From JAFECT01 sp964432415 (lineage in GTDB: Bacteria > Pseudomonadota > Alphaproteobacteria > Caulobacterales > Caulobacteraceae), in contig CAYSNW010000018.1 in the NCBI GenBank assembly GCA_964432415.1, forward strand, positions 1 through 64,000: a stretch of DNA of 64,000 nucleotides, given 5' to 3'. Position 1 is the stretch's first letter. Each line of letters starts with the position of its first letter. Position numbers and translations under genes: made by a program. This document shows positions 43,850 through 52,345 of this stretch, one piece after another. The notes beneath the pieces are model-generated. The model made no database searches. It was given only the letters and a program-made list of their open reading frames with translations, and was not told the origin of the DNA.

Positions 43850-45067
43850 TCAGCCGGCCAGGGACTTCTGTTCGGCCTCGGTCGCGACCCGGGGGCGGGG
43901 GGGCAGGGGCGGTTCGACGCGCGGCGCGGTGGGCGCCGGAACCGTCAGCGAGTCCCGGATTCCCAGCGCCTTGCGAATGCGCACGAACAGGGCGACCGCC
44001 CGCTCCGGCTTCAGGGTCAGGGCGAAATAGCCGAGCGTCATGGCCAGATAAGCCGCCAGGAACACCCACTGCGGCACGAGGTGCAGCTTCATCACCAGCA
44101 TGGCCACGGCGCCGATGGCGACCGAATAGCCGACGATGGTGACCACCACGGCGGTGGTGGAAAAGCCCGCGGCCAGCAGCAGGTGATGGAAATGCTCGCG
44201 GTCGGCCGAGAACGGCGAGCGACCCTTCAGAGCGCGCCGCACGACCAGGGCCAGACAGTCGATCACCGGCGGCGCGATCAGGAAAGGCGCCAGCACCGGC
44301 GAGACCGGGTGCAGGGGGTTCTGGGTCAGACGGAAGGCGGCCCAGGCCATGACCAGGCCCAGGAACTCGCTGCCGGCGTTGCCGAGGAAGATCCGCGCGT
44401 TGGCGCGCCAGGGCGAGCGCAGGTTGAAGTAGAGAAAGCCGACCGTGGCCGCGGCGATGACCAGCAGACCCGCCGCCAGGCGCGGATTGCCGGCATAGAT
44501 CGAACAGCCCGCCAGCATGATCAGCGACGAGGACACCAGCGATCCCGCCAGCCCGTCCAGCCCGTCGACCATGTTGAGCGCATTGATAAGGCCCACCGTC
44601 GCCAGCACCGTGAACGGCATCGACAGCGAGCCGAGCGAGGTCGGCTCCAGCCCGAACACCGGGCCGATCAGCTCGACGCGCACCCCGCCCAGATTGACCA
44701 GGGTCAGGGCCGCGGCCACCTGGGCCAGCAGCCGTACCCACCACTTCAGGTTCTTCAGGTCGTCGACGATGCCGGTGACCACCAGGATCAGGCCGGCCAG
44801 GCCCAGCGCGCTGGTCGAGCGCGTCGGGGCCGAGATCATCAGGGTGGCGATCACCACCCCCACCGCAATGGCCAGACCTCCGACCGCGGGGGTCGAGGTC
44901 TCGTGCGCCTTGCGGCCGCCCGGCCGGTCGACCAGCCCCACGCGCCGCGCGAAGGGGACCAGGACCAGGACGGCGAAAAAGGTCATGCCGAAGGCGACGG
45001 CGATGGGCAGCGCCGCCATCCCCGCGGTGTCGACCACCGCCTGCCTGACTAGATCGAACTGCGACAT
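43850..45067 (-). CDS. WecA/MraY-family undecaprenyl-phosphate sugar-1-phosphate transferase
   Basis: 405 aa from ATG 45067; the frame is open to 45259 and ATG 45190 is an alternative start. About ten to eleven helices. Motifs: GLVDRPGGRKAHETSTPAVGG, VTGIVDDLKNLKWW (the Asp pair), LINALNMVDGLDGLAG, and EHFHHLL near 315 (the HxHH-like donor motif). It would start the repeat unit by attaching HexNAc-1-P to undecaprenyl-P. One oddity: the GDxGS motif reads GNAGS here, with Asn230 (codon 44380-44378, AAC) in place of the aspartate that is catalytic in MraY. The C-terminal cytosolic tail is Pro-rich. Its product probably feeds the Wzx encoded next. Confidence 0.9.
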   Translation of the reverse strand: MSQFDLVRQAVVDTAGMAALPIAVAFGMTFFAVLVLVPFARRVGLVDRPGGRKAHETSTPAVGGLAIAVGVVIATLMISAPTRSTSALGLAGLILVVTGIVDDLKNLKWWVRLLAQVAAALTLVNLGGVRVELIGPVFGLEPTSLGSLSMPFTVLATVGLINALNMVDGLDGLAGSLVSSSLIMLAGCSIYAGNPRLAAGLLVIAAATVGFLYFNLRSPWRANARIFLGNAGSEFLGLVMAWAAFRLTQNPLHPVSPVLAPFLIAPPVIDCLALVVRRALKGRSPFSADREHFHHLLLAAGFSTTAVVVTIVGYSVAIGAVAMLVMKLHLVPQWVFLAAYLAMTLGYFALTLKPERAVALFVRIRKALGIRDSLTVPAPTAPRVEPPLPPRPRVATEAEQKSLAG

Positions 45068-45288
45068 CCCCAGCACCAACAAAAGGCGGCGGTTGAACCC
45101 GCCGCCTGTATCGCCCTGAACCGCGCCCCATGCCGCGACCACCCGCTTGTCTGCGAGCGTGTTCAGCGACTTTTTGAGCAATATCAGCATCGTTGGCGTA
45201 ACACGACTCGTTTTGCACAACGGATCGATTGCTTCACGCCCCTGACGCCTTGCCGCCACACGCGTTGCTAAGCCCGCGGTAAATCGCT

Positions 45289-45342
45289 AATCGGCAAGAC
45301 TCATCGGGCGTGGTCGAGACCACGCGTCAAATCTTGCCGATT
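45289..45342 (+). promoter_or_regulatory. Nested inverted repeats immediately upstream of the bkd operon
   Basis: The outer arms AATCGGCAAGA (45289-45299) and TCTTGCCGATT (45332-45342) are a perfect 11-bp inverted repeat. Inside, GCGTGGTC (45308-45315) and GACCACGC (45318-45325) form a second perfect 8-bp palindrome. The structure ends ten bases before the E1alpha ATG. In DNA it could be a two-site operator. In RNA it would be a long interrupted hairpin abutting the ribosome-binding region (GGA at 45344-45346). Confidence 0.6.
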
Positions 45343-45352
45343 TGGACGCTGC

Positions 45353-46582
45353 ATGAAGAATACTGTTTCGCTGAGCCTGCATGTTCCGGAACCGAAATGC
45401 CGTCCGGGCGATGCGGCGGATTTCTCCGGGATCACCCTGGCCGAAGCCGGCGCCGCGCCGCGCCCCGACGTGAGCGTGGCCGCGCGCGAGACCCATCCGC
45501 TGGCCTACAGCCTGATCCGGGTGCTGGACGATCAGGGCCGCGCGGTCGGCCCCTGGGACCCGAGACTGGACCCCGCCACCCTGGTGCGCGGCCTGAAGGC
45601 CATGATCCTGACCCGCGCCTTCGACGAGCGGATGTACCGGGCCCAGCGCCAGGGCAAGACCAGCTTCTATATGAAGTGCACGGGCGAGGAGGCCATCGCC
45701 TGCGCCCAGGCCCTGGTGCTCTCGCCGGAAGACATGTGCTTTCCGACCTATCGGCAGCAGGGTTTGCTGATCACGCGCGGCTACCCGCTCGCGACCATGA
45801 TGAACCAGATCTATTCCAATGCGGCGGACCCGATCAAAGGGCGCCAGCTGCCGATCATGTACTCGTCCAAGGAGTTCGGCTTCTTCACCATCTCCGGCAA
45901 CCTGGGCACCCAGTATCCCCAGGCGGTGGGCTGGGCCATGGCCTCGGCCTACAAGGGCGACGACAAGATCGCGGCCGCCTGGATCGGCGACGGCGCCACA
46001 GCTGAGGGCGACTTCCACAATGCCCTGACCTTTGCCGCGGTCTATCGCGCCCCGGTGATCCTGAACCTGGTCAACAACCAGTGGGCCATCTCCTCCTTCC
46101 AGGGCATCGCCGGCGGGAACGAGACCACCTTCGCGGCCAAGGGCATCGCCTACGGCCTGCCGACCCTGCGCGTCGATGGCAACGACTTCCTGGCGGTCTA
46201 TGCGGCGACCCAGTGGGCGCAGGAGCGGGCGCGCGCGAACCTCGGCGCCACCCTGATCGAGCTCTACACCTACCGCGCCGCCCAGCACTCCACCTCCGAC
46301 GATCCGGCCCGCTACCGTCCGGCTGACGAGTTCGAGCACTGGCCGCTGGGCGATCCGATCAAGCGCCTGGCCCTGCACCTGAACACGCTGGGCCATTGGT
46401 CCGAGGCCGACCAGGCCGCGGCCGAAAAGGAGGCGCTGGACCAGGTCCGCGCCGCGGGCAAGGAGTCCGAGGCCATCGGGACGCTCGGCCAATCGCGGCC
46501 CTCGACCAAGGAGATGTTCGAGGACGTATTCAAGGAACCCGACTGGCGCATCCGCCGCCAGCGCCAGGAAGTGGGCGTCTGA
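45353..46582 (+). CDS. bkdA1: Branched-chain 2-oxoacid dehydrogenase E1 subunit alpha
   Basis: 409 aa. Thiamine-diphosphate decarboxylase subunit. TPP/Mg motif GDGATAEGDFHNALTFA begins at about residue 212 and ends with NLVNNQWAISS. MYRAQRQGKTSFYMKCTGEEA, and the phosphorylation-loop-like YRAAQHSTSDDPARYRP near 305, match BkdA1 rather than pyruvate E1alpha. A roughly 60-residue N-terminal extension is typical of bacterial BCKDH E1alpha. It oxidatively decarboxylates the keto acids of Val, Leu and Ile together with E1beta. It is the first gene of a four-gene operon, with E1beta starting two bases after its stop. Confidence 0.95.
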   Translation: MKNTVSLSLHVPEPKCRPGDAADFSGITLAEAGAAPRPDVSVAARETHPLAYSLIRVLDDQGRAVGPWDPRLDPATLVRGLKAMILTRAFDERMYRAQRQGKTSFYMKCTGEEAIACAQALVLSPEDMCFPTYRQQGLLITRGYPLATMMNQIYSNAADPIKGRQLPIMYSSKEFGFFTISGNLGTQYPQAVGWAMASAYKGDDKIAAAWIGDGATAEGDFHNALTFAAVYRAPVILNLVNNQWAISSFQGIAGGNETTFAAKGIAYGLPTLRVDGNDFLAVYAATQWAQERARANLGATLIELYTYRAAQHSTSDDPARYRPADEFEHWPLGDPIKRLALHLNTLGHWSEADQAAAEKEALDQVRAAGKESEAIGTLGQSRPSTKEMFEDVFKEPDWRIRRQRQEVGV

Positions 46583-46584
46583 CC

Positions 46585-47607
46585 ATGGCCAGCATGACCA
46601 TGATCCAGGCGCTGAACTCCGCGCTCGACGTCGCCATGACCCGCGACCCCAATGTGCTCACCTTCGGCGAGGACGCCGGCTATTTCGGCGGCGTGTTCCG
46701 CGTCAACGAGGGCCTGCAGAAGAAGCACGGCCTGACCCGCTGCTTCGACGCACCGATCGCGGAGGGCGGCATCGTCGCCGCCGCCATCGGCATGGGGGTC
46801 TATGGCGTCCGCCCCGTGGTCGAGATCCAGTTCGCGGACTACATCTATCCGGCCTACGACCAGATCGTCTCGGAGGCCGCCAAGATCCGCTACCGCTCGG
46901 GCGGGGAGTTCTCGGTGCCGATCACCATCCGCTCGCCCTACGGCGGCGGCATCTTCGGCGGCCAGACCCACAGCCAGAGCCCCGAGAGCCTCTTCACCCA
47001 CATCGCGGGCTTGAAGACGGTGATCCCGTCCAACCCCTACGACGCCAAGGGCCTGCTGCTCGCCTCCATCGAGGACGACGATCCGGTGATCTTTCTGGAG
47101 CCCAAGCGCATCTACAACGGCCCCTTCGACGGCTGGCACGACCGGCCGGTCTCGCCCTGGACCGGCCACCCACAGGCCGAGGTGCCCGAGGGCCACTACA
47201 CCGTCCCGCTGGGCAAGGCCGCCATCGCGCGGGAGGGATCGGAACTGACCATCCTGGCCTACGGCACCATGGTCTGGGTCGCGGTCGCCGCGGCCGAGCA
47301 CGCGGGCGTCGACGCCGAGGTGATCGATCTGCGCACCCTGGTCCCCGTCGACATCGACACCATCGTCGCGTCCGTGAAGAAGACCGGCCGCTGCGTCGTC
47401 GTGCACGAGGCGCCGCGCACTTCGGGGTTCGGCGCCGAGCTGGTCTCGCTGGTGCAGGAGGCCTGTTTCTACGATCTGGAAGCGCCGATCGAGCGTGTCA
47501 CCGGCTGGGACACGCCCTATCCGCACGCCTTCGAGTGGGATTATTTCCCCGGGCCCGAGCGGGTCGGCAAGGCGCTGAAGCGCGCCATGAACGGTGGGGA
47601 GGACTGA
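46585..47607 (+). CDS. bkdA2: Branched-chain 2-oxoacid dehydrogenase E1 subunit beta
   Basis: 340 aa from ATG 46585. The frame is open upstream inside the E1alpha gene, but homology starts at MASMTMIQALNSALD. Features: VLTFGEDAGYFGGVFR (TPP-contact Glu), CFDAPIAEGGIVAAAIGMGVYGVRPVVEIQFADYIYPAYDQI, GGIFGGQTHSQSPE and the C-terminal transketolase domain with DLRTLVPVDIDTI and VVVHEAPRTSGFGAELV. It forms the alpha2beta2 E1 with the preceding product. Only three bases separate it from the E2 gene. Confidence 0.95.
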   Translation: MASMTMIQALNSALDVAMTRDPNVLTFGEDAGYFGGVFRVNEGLQKKHGLTRCFDAPIAEGGIVAAAIGMGVYGVRPVVEIQFADYIYPAYDQIVSEAAKIRYRSGGEFSVPITIRSPYGGGIFGGQTHSQSPESLFTHIAGLKTVIPSNPYDAKGLLLASIEDDDPVIFLEPKRIYNGPFDGWHDRPVSPWTGHPQAEVPEGHYTVPLGKAAIAREGSELTILAYGTMVWVAVAAAEHAGVDAEVIDLRTLVPVDIDTIVASVKKTGRCVVVHEAPRTSGFGAELVSLVQEACFYDLEAPIERVTGWDTPYPHAFEWDYFPGPERVGKALKRAMNGGED

Positions 47608-47610
47608 GCC

Positions 47611-49266
47611 ATGGGCAAGTACGTCTTCAAGCTGCCCGACGTGGGCGAAGGCACCGCCGAGGCCGAACTGGTCAAGTGGCACGTCAAGCCGGGCGACCGG
47701 GTCGCCGAGGACCAGCTGCTGGCCGATGTGATGACCGACAAGGCCACGGTCGAGCTGACCTCGCCGGTGGACGGGGTCGTGACCGCGATCCACGGCGAGC
47801 CGGGCCAGATGAGCGCGGTGGGCGCCGCCCTGGTGGTGCTTGAGGTCGAGGGCGCTGGCAATGTGAAGGCCGGCGAGGACGCCGCGCCGCCGCCGGCCGC
47901 CGCCAAACCGGCCCCGGTCGTCGAGGTCGAGGCGCGCGAGGAGGCGGCGACGCCCCAGCCGGACGGCCTCGGCCTGCAGGGCAACTATCTGTTCAAGCTG
48001 CCGGACGTCGGCGAAGGCACGGCGGAAGCCGAGCTCGTCGCCTGGAAGGTGGCCGTCGGCGATCACGTCGAGGAAGATCAGCCGCTGGCGGACGTGATGA
48101 CCGACAAGGCTACGGTCGAGCTGACCTCACCGGTCGCCGGCCGGGTCGTGGCGCTGAACGGCGAGGTCGGGGCCATGGTGGCCGTCGGCGGGACCCTGGT
48201 GGGCCTCGAGGTCGAGGGCGCGGGCAATGTGAAGGCGTCCGCGGCGCCGGCGCCGAAACCCGCCACGCCAAAGCCCGCTCCGGTTCAGGAAAAGGCTGCG
48301 GCCGCGCCTGTGGCCAAGGCTCCGGCCCCCGCGCCGAAGTCCAATGTCACCATCCAGCCGGCCTTCGCCACCCGCGTAGCGGGGCAACGCGCCCTCGCCT
48401 CCCCGGCCGTGCGCAAGCGCGCCCGCGATCTCGGCGTCGAGCTGCAATTCGTTCCGGGTTCCGGTCCCGCGGGACGCATCGAGCATGCGGACCTCGACGC
48501 CTTCGTGGCCTCGGGCGGCCGCGCGGCGGCCCCCCAGGGCGCGCGTTCCAGCCTCTATGCCGCCCGTGAGGGCTCGACCGAGGTCAAGATCATCGGGCTT
48601 CGTCGCAAGATCGCGGAGAAGATGCAGGTCGCCAAACGGCAGATCCCTCACATCACCTATGTGGAGGAGGTCGACGCGACCGAGCTGGAGGCCCTGCGCA
48701 ACCACCTGAACGCCACCAAGCGCGCCGACCAGCCCAAGCTGACCCTGCTGCCCTTCTTCGTGCGCGCCCTGTGCAAGGTCCTGCCGCAGCATCCGCAGAT
48801 CAACGCCCGCTACGACGACGAGGCCGGGGTGCTGACCCAGTACGCCGGCGTCCATGTCGGCATCGCGACCCAGGGGCCGAACGGCCTGATGGTGCCGGTG
48901 GTGCGCAACGCCGAGGCGATGGACGTCTGGGCCGTGGCCGCGGAAATCTCGCGCGTATCCTCCGCCGCCCGTGACGGGTCGGCCACGCGTGACGAGCTGA
49001 GCGGCTCGACCATCACCATCACCAGCCTCGGGACCTTGGGCGGCATCGTTCACACCCCGGTGATCAACCACCCCGAGGTGGCCATCGTCGGTCCCAACAA
49101 GATCGCCGAGCGGCCGGTGGTGCGTCACGGCCAGGTGGTGGTCCGCAAGATGATGAACATCTCCTCGTCCTTCGACCACCGCATCGTCGACGGCTGGGAC
49201 GCGGCGACCTTCGTACAGAAGATCAAGGGCCTGCTGGAACACCCCGCGACCCTGTTCATGGATTGA
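47611..49266 (+). CDS. bkdB: Branched-chain 2-oxoacid dehydrogenase E2 (dihydrolipoamide acyltransferase), two lipoyl domains
   Basis: 551 aa. Two lipoyl domains in tandem (about 1-80 and 124-205), each with the MTDKATVE loop; the lipoylated lysines are K44 and K166. Ala/Pro-rich linkers follow. The peripheral subunit-binding domain (about 262-300, ASPAVRKRARDLGVEL...GPAGRI) binds E1/E3. The acyltransferase core (about 320-551) has the catalytic DHRIVDG motif near 522. The duplicated lipoyl domain explains why it is longer than single-lipoyl BkdB (around 420 aa). The start has GGGGAGGA upstream. Confidence 0.94.
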   Translation: MGKYVFKLPDVGEGTAEAELVKWHVKPGDRVAEDQLLADVMTDKATVELTSPVDGVVTAIHGEPGQMSAVGAALVVLEVEGAGNVKAGEDAAPPPAAAKPAPVVEVEAREEAATPQPDGLGLQGNYLFKLPDVGEGTAEAELVAWKVAVGDHVEEDQPLADVMTDKATVELTSPVAGRVVALNGEVGAMVAVGGTLVGLEVEGAGNVKASAAPAPKPATPKPAPVQEKAAAAPVAKAPAPAPKSNVTIQPAFATRVAGQRALASPAVRKRARDLGVELQFVPGSGPAGRIEHADLDAFVASGGRAAAPQGARSSLYAAREGSTEVKIIGLRRKIAEKMQVAKRQIPHITYVEEVDATELEALRNHLNATKRADQPKLTLLPFFVRALCKVLPQHPQINARYDDEAGVLTQYAGVHVGIATQGPNGLMVPVVRNAEAMDVWAVAAEISRVSSAARDGSATRDELSGSTITITSLGTLGGIVHTPVINHPEVAIVGPNKIAERPVVRHGQVVVRKMMNISSSFDHRIVDGWDAATFVQKIKGLLEHPATLFMD

Positions 49267-49273
49267 GACGACG

Positions 49274-50683
49274 ATGAGCGAGACGATCACCACCAAGGTC
49301 CTGATCATCGGGGCCGGCACCGGCGGCTATGTCGCGGCGATCCGTTGCGGCCAGCTGGGGCTGGAGACGGTGATTGTGGACGCCACCGGCAAGCTGGGCG
49401 GCACCTGCCTGAACGTGGGCTGCATCCCGTCCAAGGCGATGATCCACGCCGCCAACAAGTACGAGACCGTGGCCAAGGCCGCCGGCGGCGGAACCCTCGG
49501 CATCACCGCCGCCAAGCCGTCGATCGACCTTTCCCAGACCGTGGACTGGAAGGACGCCATCGTGGGCAAGCTGAACCAGGGCGTCTCCGGCCTGCTCAAG
49601 CGGGCCAAGGCGAAGGTGGTCACCGGCTGGGCGACCTTCTCCGACGCCAAGACCTGCACGGTGAAGACCACCGACGGTGAGGTGGTCATCAAGGCCGAAC
49701 ACGTGATCCTGGCCACCGGGTCCGAGCCGGTGGAGTTGCCGTTCCTGCCCTTCGGCGGCGACGTGATCTCCTCCACCGAAGCCCTCGCCCTGCCCTCGGT
49801 GCCGAAGAAACTGGTGGTGGTGGGCGCGGGCTACATCGGGCTGGAGCTCGGCATCGCCTACGCCAAGTTCGGCGCCGAGGTGACCATCGTCGAGGCCATG
49901 GACCGGATCCTGCCGCTCTACGACAAGGCCCTGACCGACCCGGTGCTGAAGTGGCTCGGCCGCCACGGGGTCACGTTGCATCTCGGGGCCAAGGCCAAGG
50001 GGCTGAAGGCCGGCAAAGGCTCCTCCGCCCTGGTGGTCGACACCAACGACGGCAAGACCATCGAACTGCCTGCCGACAAGGTGCTGGTCACCGTGGGACG
50101 CCGGCCGAGGACCAAGGGCTGGGGCCTGGAGGCCATGGGCGTCGACATGGCCGGGCCGTTCGTGAAGATCGACAACCAGTGCCGCACCTCGATGAAGAAC
50201 GTCTGGGCCATCGGCGACCTGGTGGGCGAACCCATGCTGGCCCACAAGGGCTCGGCCCAGGGCGAGGTGGTGGCCGAGATCATCGCCGGCCATCGCGCGA
50301 CCTTCGATCCGGTGACCATCGCCGCGGTCTGTTTCACCGAGCCGGAGATCGTCTCGGCGGGCCTCGGGCCGCTCGACGTCGAGGGCCGCGACGACGTGAT
50401 CACCGCGGTCTTCCCGCTGTCGGCCATCGGGCGGGCCCTGGCCATCGAAGCAGGCGAGGACGGCGGCTTCGTGCGGGTGCTGGCCTCGAAGGCCGATCAC
50501 CGCCTGCTGGGCGTCCAGGCCGTGGGCCAGCACGTGTCGGAACTGTCCAACGCCTTCGCCATGGCGCTGGAGATGGGCGCCGTGCTGGAGGACATCGCCG
50601 GCATCATCCACGTGCACCCGACGCTGGGCGAAGCCTTCCACGAAGCCAGCCTGCGCGCCCTGGGGCACGCCATCCACATCTGA
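49274..50683 (+). CDS. lpdV: Dihydrolipoyl dehydrogenase (E3)
   Basis: 469 aa FAD/NAD disulfide oxidoreductase. FAD-binding IIGAGTGGYVAAIR (11-24), redox-active disulfide GGTCLNVGCIPSK (Cys45, Cys50), NAD site VVVGAGYIGLELG at about 180, second FAD motif VWAIGDLVGEPMLAHKG near 315. The C-terminal catalytic HVHPTLGEAFHEA contains the active-site His. It reoxidises E2 dihydrolipoamide. It is the last gene of the bkd operon, seven bases after E2. It is convergent with the patatin-like gene, with three bases between stops. Confidence 0.95.
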   Translation: MSETITTKVLIIGAGTGGYVAAIRCGQLGLETVIVDATGKLGGTCLNVGCIPSKAMIHAANKYETVAKAAGGGTLGITAAKPSIDLSQTVDWKDAIVGKLNQGVSGLLKRAKAKVVTGWATFSDAKTCTVKTTDGEVVIKAEHVILATGSEPVELPFLPFGGDVISSTEALALPSVPKKLVVVGAGYIGLELGIAYAKFGAEVTIVEAMDRILPLYDKALTDPVLKWLGRHGVTLHLGAKAKGLKAGKGSSALVVDTNDGKTIELPADKVLVTVGRRPRTKGWGLEAMGVDMAGPFVKIDNQCRTSMKNVWAIGDLVGEPMLAHKGSAQGEVVAEIIAGHRATFDPVTIAAVCFTEPEIVSAGLGPLDVEGRDDVITAVFPLSAIGRALAIEAGEDGGFVRVLASKADHRLLGVQAVGQHVSELSNAFAMALEMGAVLEDIAGIIHVHPTLGEAFHEASLRALGHAIHI

Positions 50684-50686
50684 GCT

Positions 50687-51880
50687 TCAGCCTGTCTTCT
50701 TGCGCGGGGTCACGGCCGGCGCGTCGGCTATGAGCGCCAGCCAGTGAGCCTTGGCGTCACTGTAGTAGGCGTCGCCGGGACTGCCTTCCAGGGTGTCCGA
50801 CACGGTGCGGACCGGCTGGTTTCTGACCTTGTCCTGAAGCCAGGCTTCCCCCAGCTGGACGATCTTCTGGATCGTCGGCTCGTCGGTGACATCCATGTCG
50901 AGCTTGTGGACGAGAGAGAAGTCAGGCTCCGGGAATCCGGGCGGCGGCGCCCACGTGCCGTTGATGACCTCGGGCCGGAGGAAGGGATTCATTCGAACCA
51001 CCGGTCCCTGAGGATTGCCCGGGCGCGCGCTGAGGATGACGTGCGCGGTGTAGCTTGCCGTGTCCGGGGGATCGTCGTTGATGCAACCAGCGGCCTTGGC
51101 GGCATCGGAGACGATGCCGGGTTTGTCACGCGCCGCGGCATAGGCCGGCGGAGGTGGCGGTGTCGCCTCGGTGGGCGCCATGCGTTTTGTGCCGGTTCCG
51201 ATCGACAGGGCGACGATGGGCTCGGTGACGTGGTTCAGGGCCTCAACCACGCCAGCCATGAGCGGGTTGTTGAAGCCGGCCATGGCCCCGTCCCAGTATC
51301 GGCGCTGGAGACCGTCACACAGGGCGGGCGCATCGAAATAGATGACGGGAGCATTTGAAGAGGCGTGGATCGCGTCGAGCAGGCTGGCGCTCGAGGCGTT
51401 GGCGCCGGTCGGCGGATCGAAGCTCCGAAAGAATTCGGCGCGCAGACGGTCGTAGTCGAAGCCCACGATCGCGAACTTCACGGGCGCGCCCTTCGGGCCG
51501 GCGATCGCCTTCGGGCCCGCGCCCCAGCTCGATAGCGAAAGGTCGGCGTCGGGCCCCAATTCGGCGTGGAGCCCGTCGCGCTTCTTGGCGGCGACGTACT
51601 TCGGAATGATCGGCAGGACCCGCTGGACCATCCGGTCGAGCCAGTTCTTGCGGACGAAGATCTGCCCTGCCCGCTTCTGGAAGATATCGACGATGTCGTC
51701 GGGGTGGCGGTCCAGCATCAGAGCGGCGAGCGCGATACTGCCGCCGGAGTTGGCGACCACGAGGTCGAAGTTGCTCAGGATCGCCCGACCATTCTGTCCG
51801 GGAAACAGGTCGCGGAGCGCCATGGCCTGCAGCAGGGCCCAGGTGCCGCCGCCGTCGAGCGAGAGGATGCGATACGCCAT
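50687..51880 (-). CDS. Patatin-like phospholipase family protein
   Basis: 397 aa. Oxyanion-loop motif LSLDGGGTWALLQ at the N-terminus. The Ser nucleophile elbow reads ANSGGS at about 43-48, where the family consensus is GxSxG, so the first Gly is Ala. The catalytic Asp motif YWDGAMAG lies near 195. The Ser-Asp dyad is thus intact. A C-terminal extension of about 170 residues (Pro-rich loop, then PFLRPEVINGTW...) has no fold I recognise. It is probably a cytosolic lipid acyl hydrolase. No nucleotide cyclase or other defence partner is adjacent, so a CBASS-type effector role is not supported. It stands alone with its own promoter. Confidence 0.82.
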   Translation of the reverse strand: MAYRILSLDGGGTWALLQAMALRDLFPGQNGRAILSNFDLVVANSGGSIALAALMLDRHPDDIVDIFQKRAGQIFVRKNWLDRMVQRVLPIIPKYVAAKKRDGLHAELGPDADLSLSSWGAGPKAIAGPKGAPVKFAIVGFDYDRLRAEFFRSFDPPTGANASSASLLDAIHASSNAPVIYFDAPALCDGLQRRYWDGAMAGFNNPLMAGVVEALNHVTEPIVALSIGTGTKRMAPTEATPPPPPAYAAARDKPGIVSDAAKAAGCINDDPPDTASYTAHVILSARPGNPQGPVVRMNPFLRPEVINGTWAPPPGFPEPDFSLVHKLDMDVTDEPTIQKIVQLGEAWLQDKVRNQPVRTVSDTLEGSPGDAYYSDAKAHWLALIADAPAVTPRKKTG

Positions 51881-51981
51881 GACCCGTCCCCCAGTTGCGC
51901 CGTCACCGGCGCCTGAGGATTACACTCGTGAGTTGTCGCGAGCAATGGCGCGCACGGAAGAGGTGCGCGATCCGCTCCGGC

Positions 51982-52239
51982 TCACCCCAGGTTCGGCGTG
52001 AAGGGGGAGAAGGTGATGATGGTGAAGGTGTCGCGGATGTGCGGCCGGGTCTGGACCTTCAGGGTCACGAAGCTGCCGATGTCCTCGTCCTTGTTCAGGT
52101 GGAACTTGGCGAGCAGGTCGTACTGGCCCGAGGTCGAATAAACCTCCGAGACGCCATCGACATTGTCGACGATGTCGGCGGCGACCTGGTTGGCCCGGCC
52201 GAGCTCGCATTTCACCAGGACGAAGATGGCGGTCATCAT
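51982..52239 (-). CDS. Stand-alone Lrp/AsnC ligand-binding (RAM) domain protein
   Basis: 85 aa, the length of one AsnC effector-binding domain without any helix-turn-helix. MTAIFVLVKCELGRANQVAADI, GVSEVYSTSGQYDLLAKF and the C-terminal strand DTFTIITFS match the beta-alpha-beta-beta-alpha-beta fold that forms decamers and binds amino acids. A second ATG is immediately adjacent (52236), and GGAG lies ten bases upstream. Such proteins are thought to sense amino acids or to hetero-oligomerise with full-length Lrp. Its location next to the branched-chain keto-acid operon is suggestive, but the patatin gene lies between them. Confidence 0.85.
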   Translation of the reverse strand: MMTAIFVLVKCELGRANQVAADIVDNVDGVSEVYSTSGQYDLLAKFHLNKDEDIGSFVTLKVQTRPHIRDTFTIITFSPFTPNLG

Positions 52240-52286
52240 GGCGTCGTTCTCCCGTACAGGCCTCCGGGTTTAGCCGCCCGGCCCCC

Positions 52287-52320
52287 AAAAGCAAGAAGCC
52301 CGGCCTTTCGGCCGGGCTTC
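52287..52320 (-). terminator. Intrinsic terminator of the polyproline OmpA gene
   Basis: Reading the minus strand, GAAGCCCGGCC (52320-52310), a GAAA loop and GGCCGGGCTTC (52305-52295) form an 11-bp perfect stem with a tetraloop. It is followed by TTGCTTTT. It starts 26 bases after the OmpA-family stop. Confidence 0.92.
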
Positions 52321-52345
52321 GAGTTTCTCACGTCGGTGATCGAGA

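Noticed and set aside
50687..51880. Patatin as a CBASS/anti-phage effector
   Set aside because: No cyclase, ubiquitin-like or other defence gene is adjacent; the neighbours are metabolic and envelope genes.
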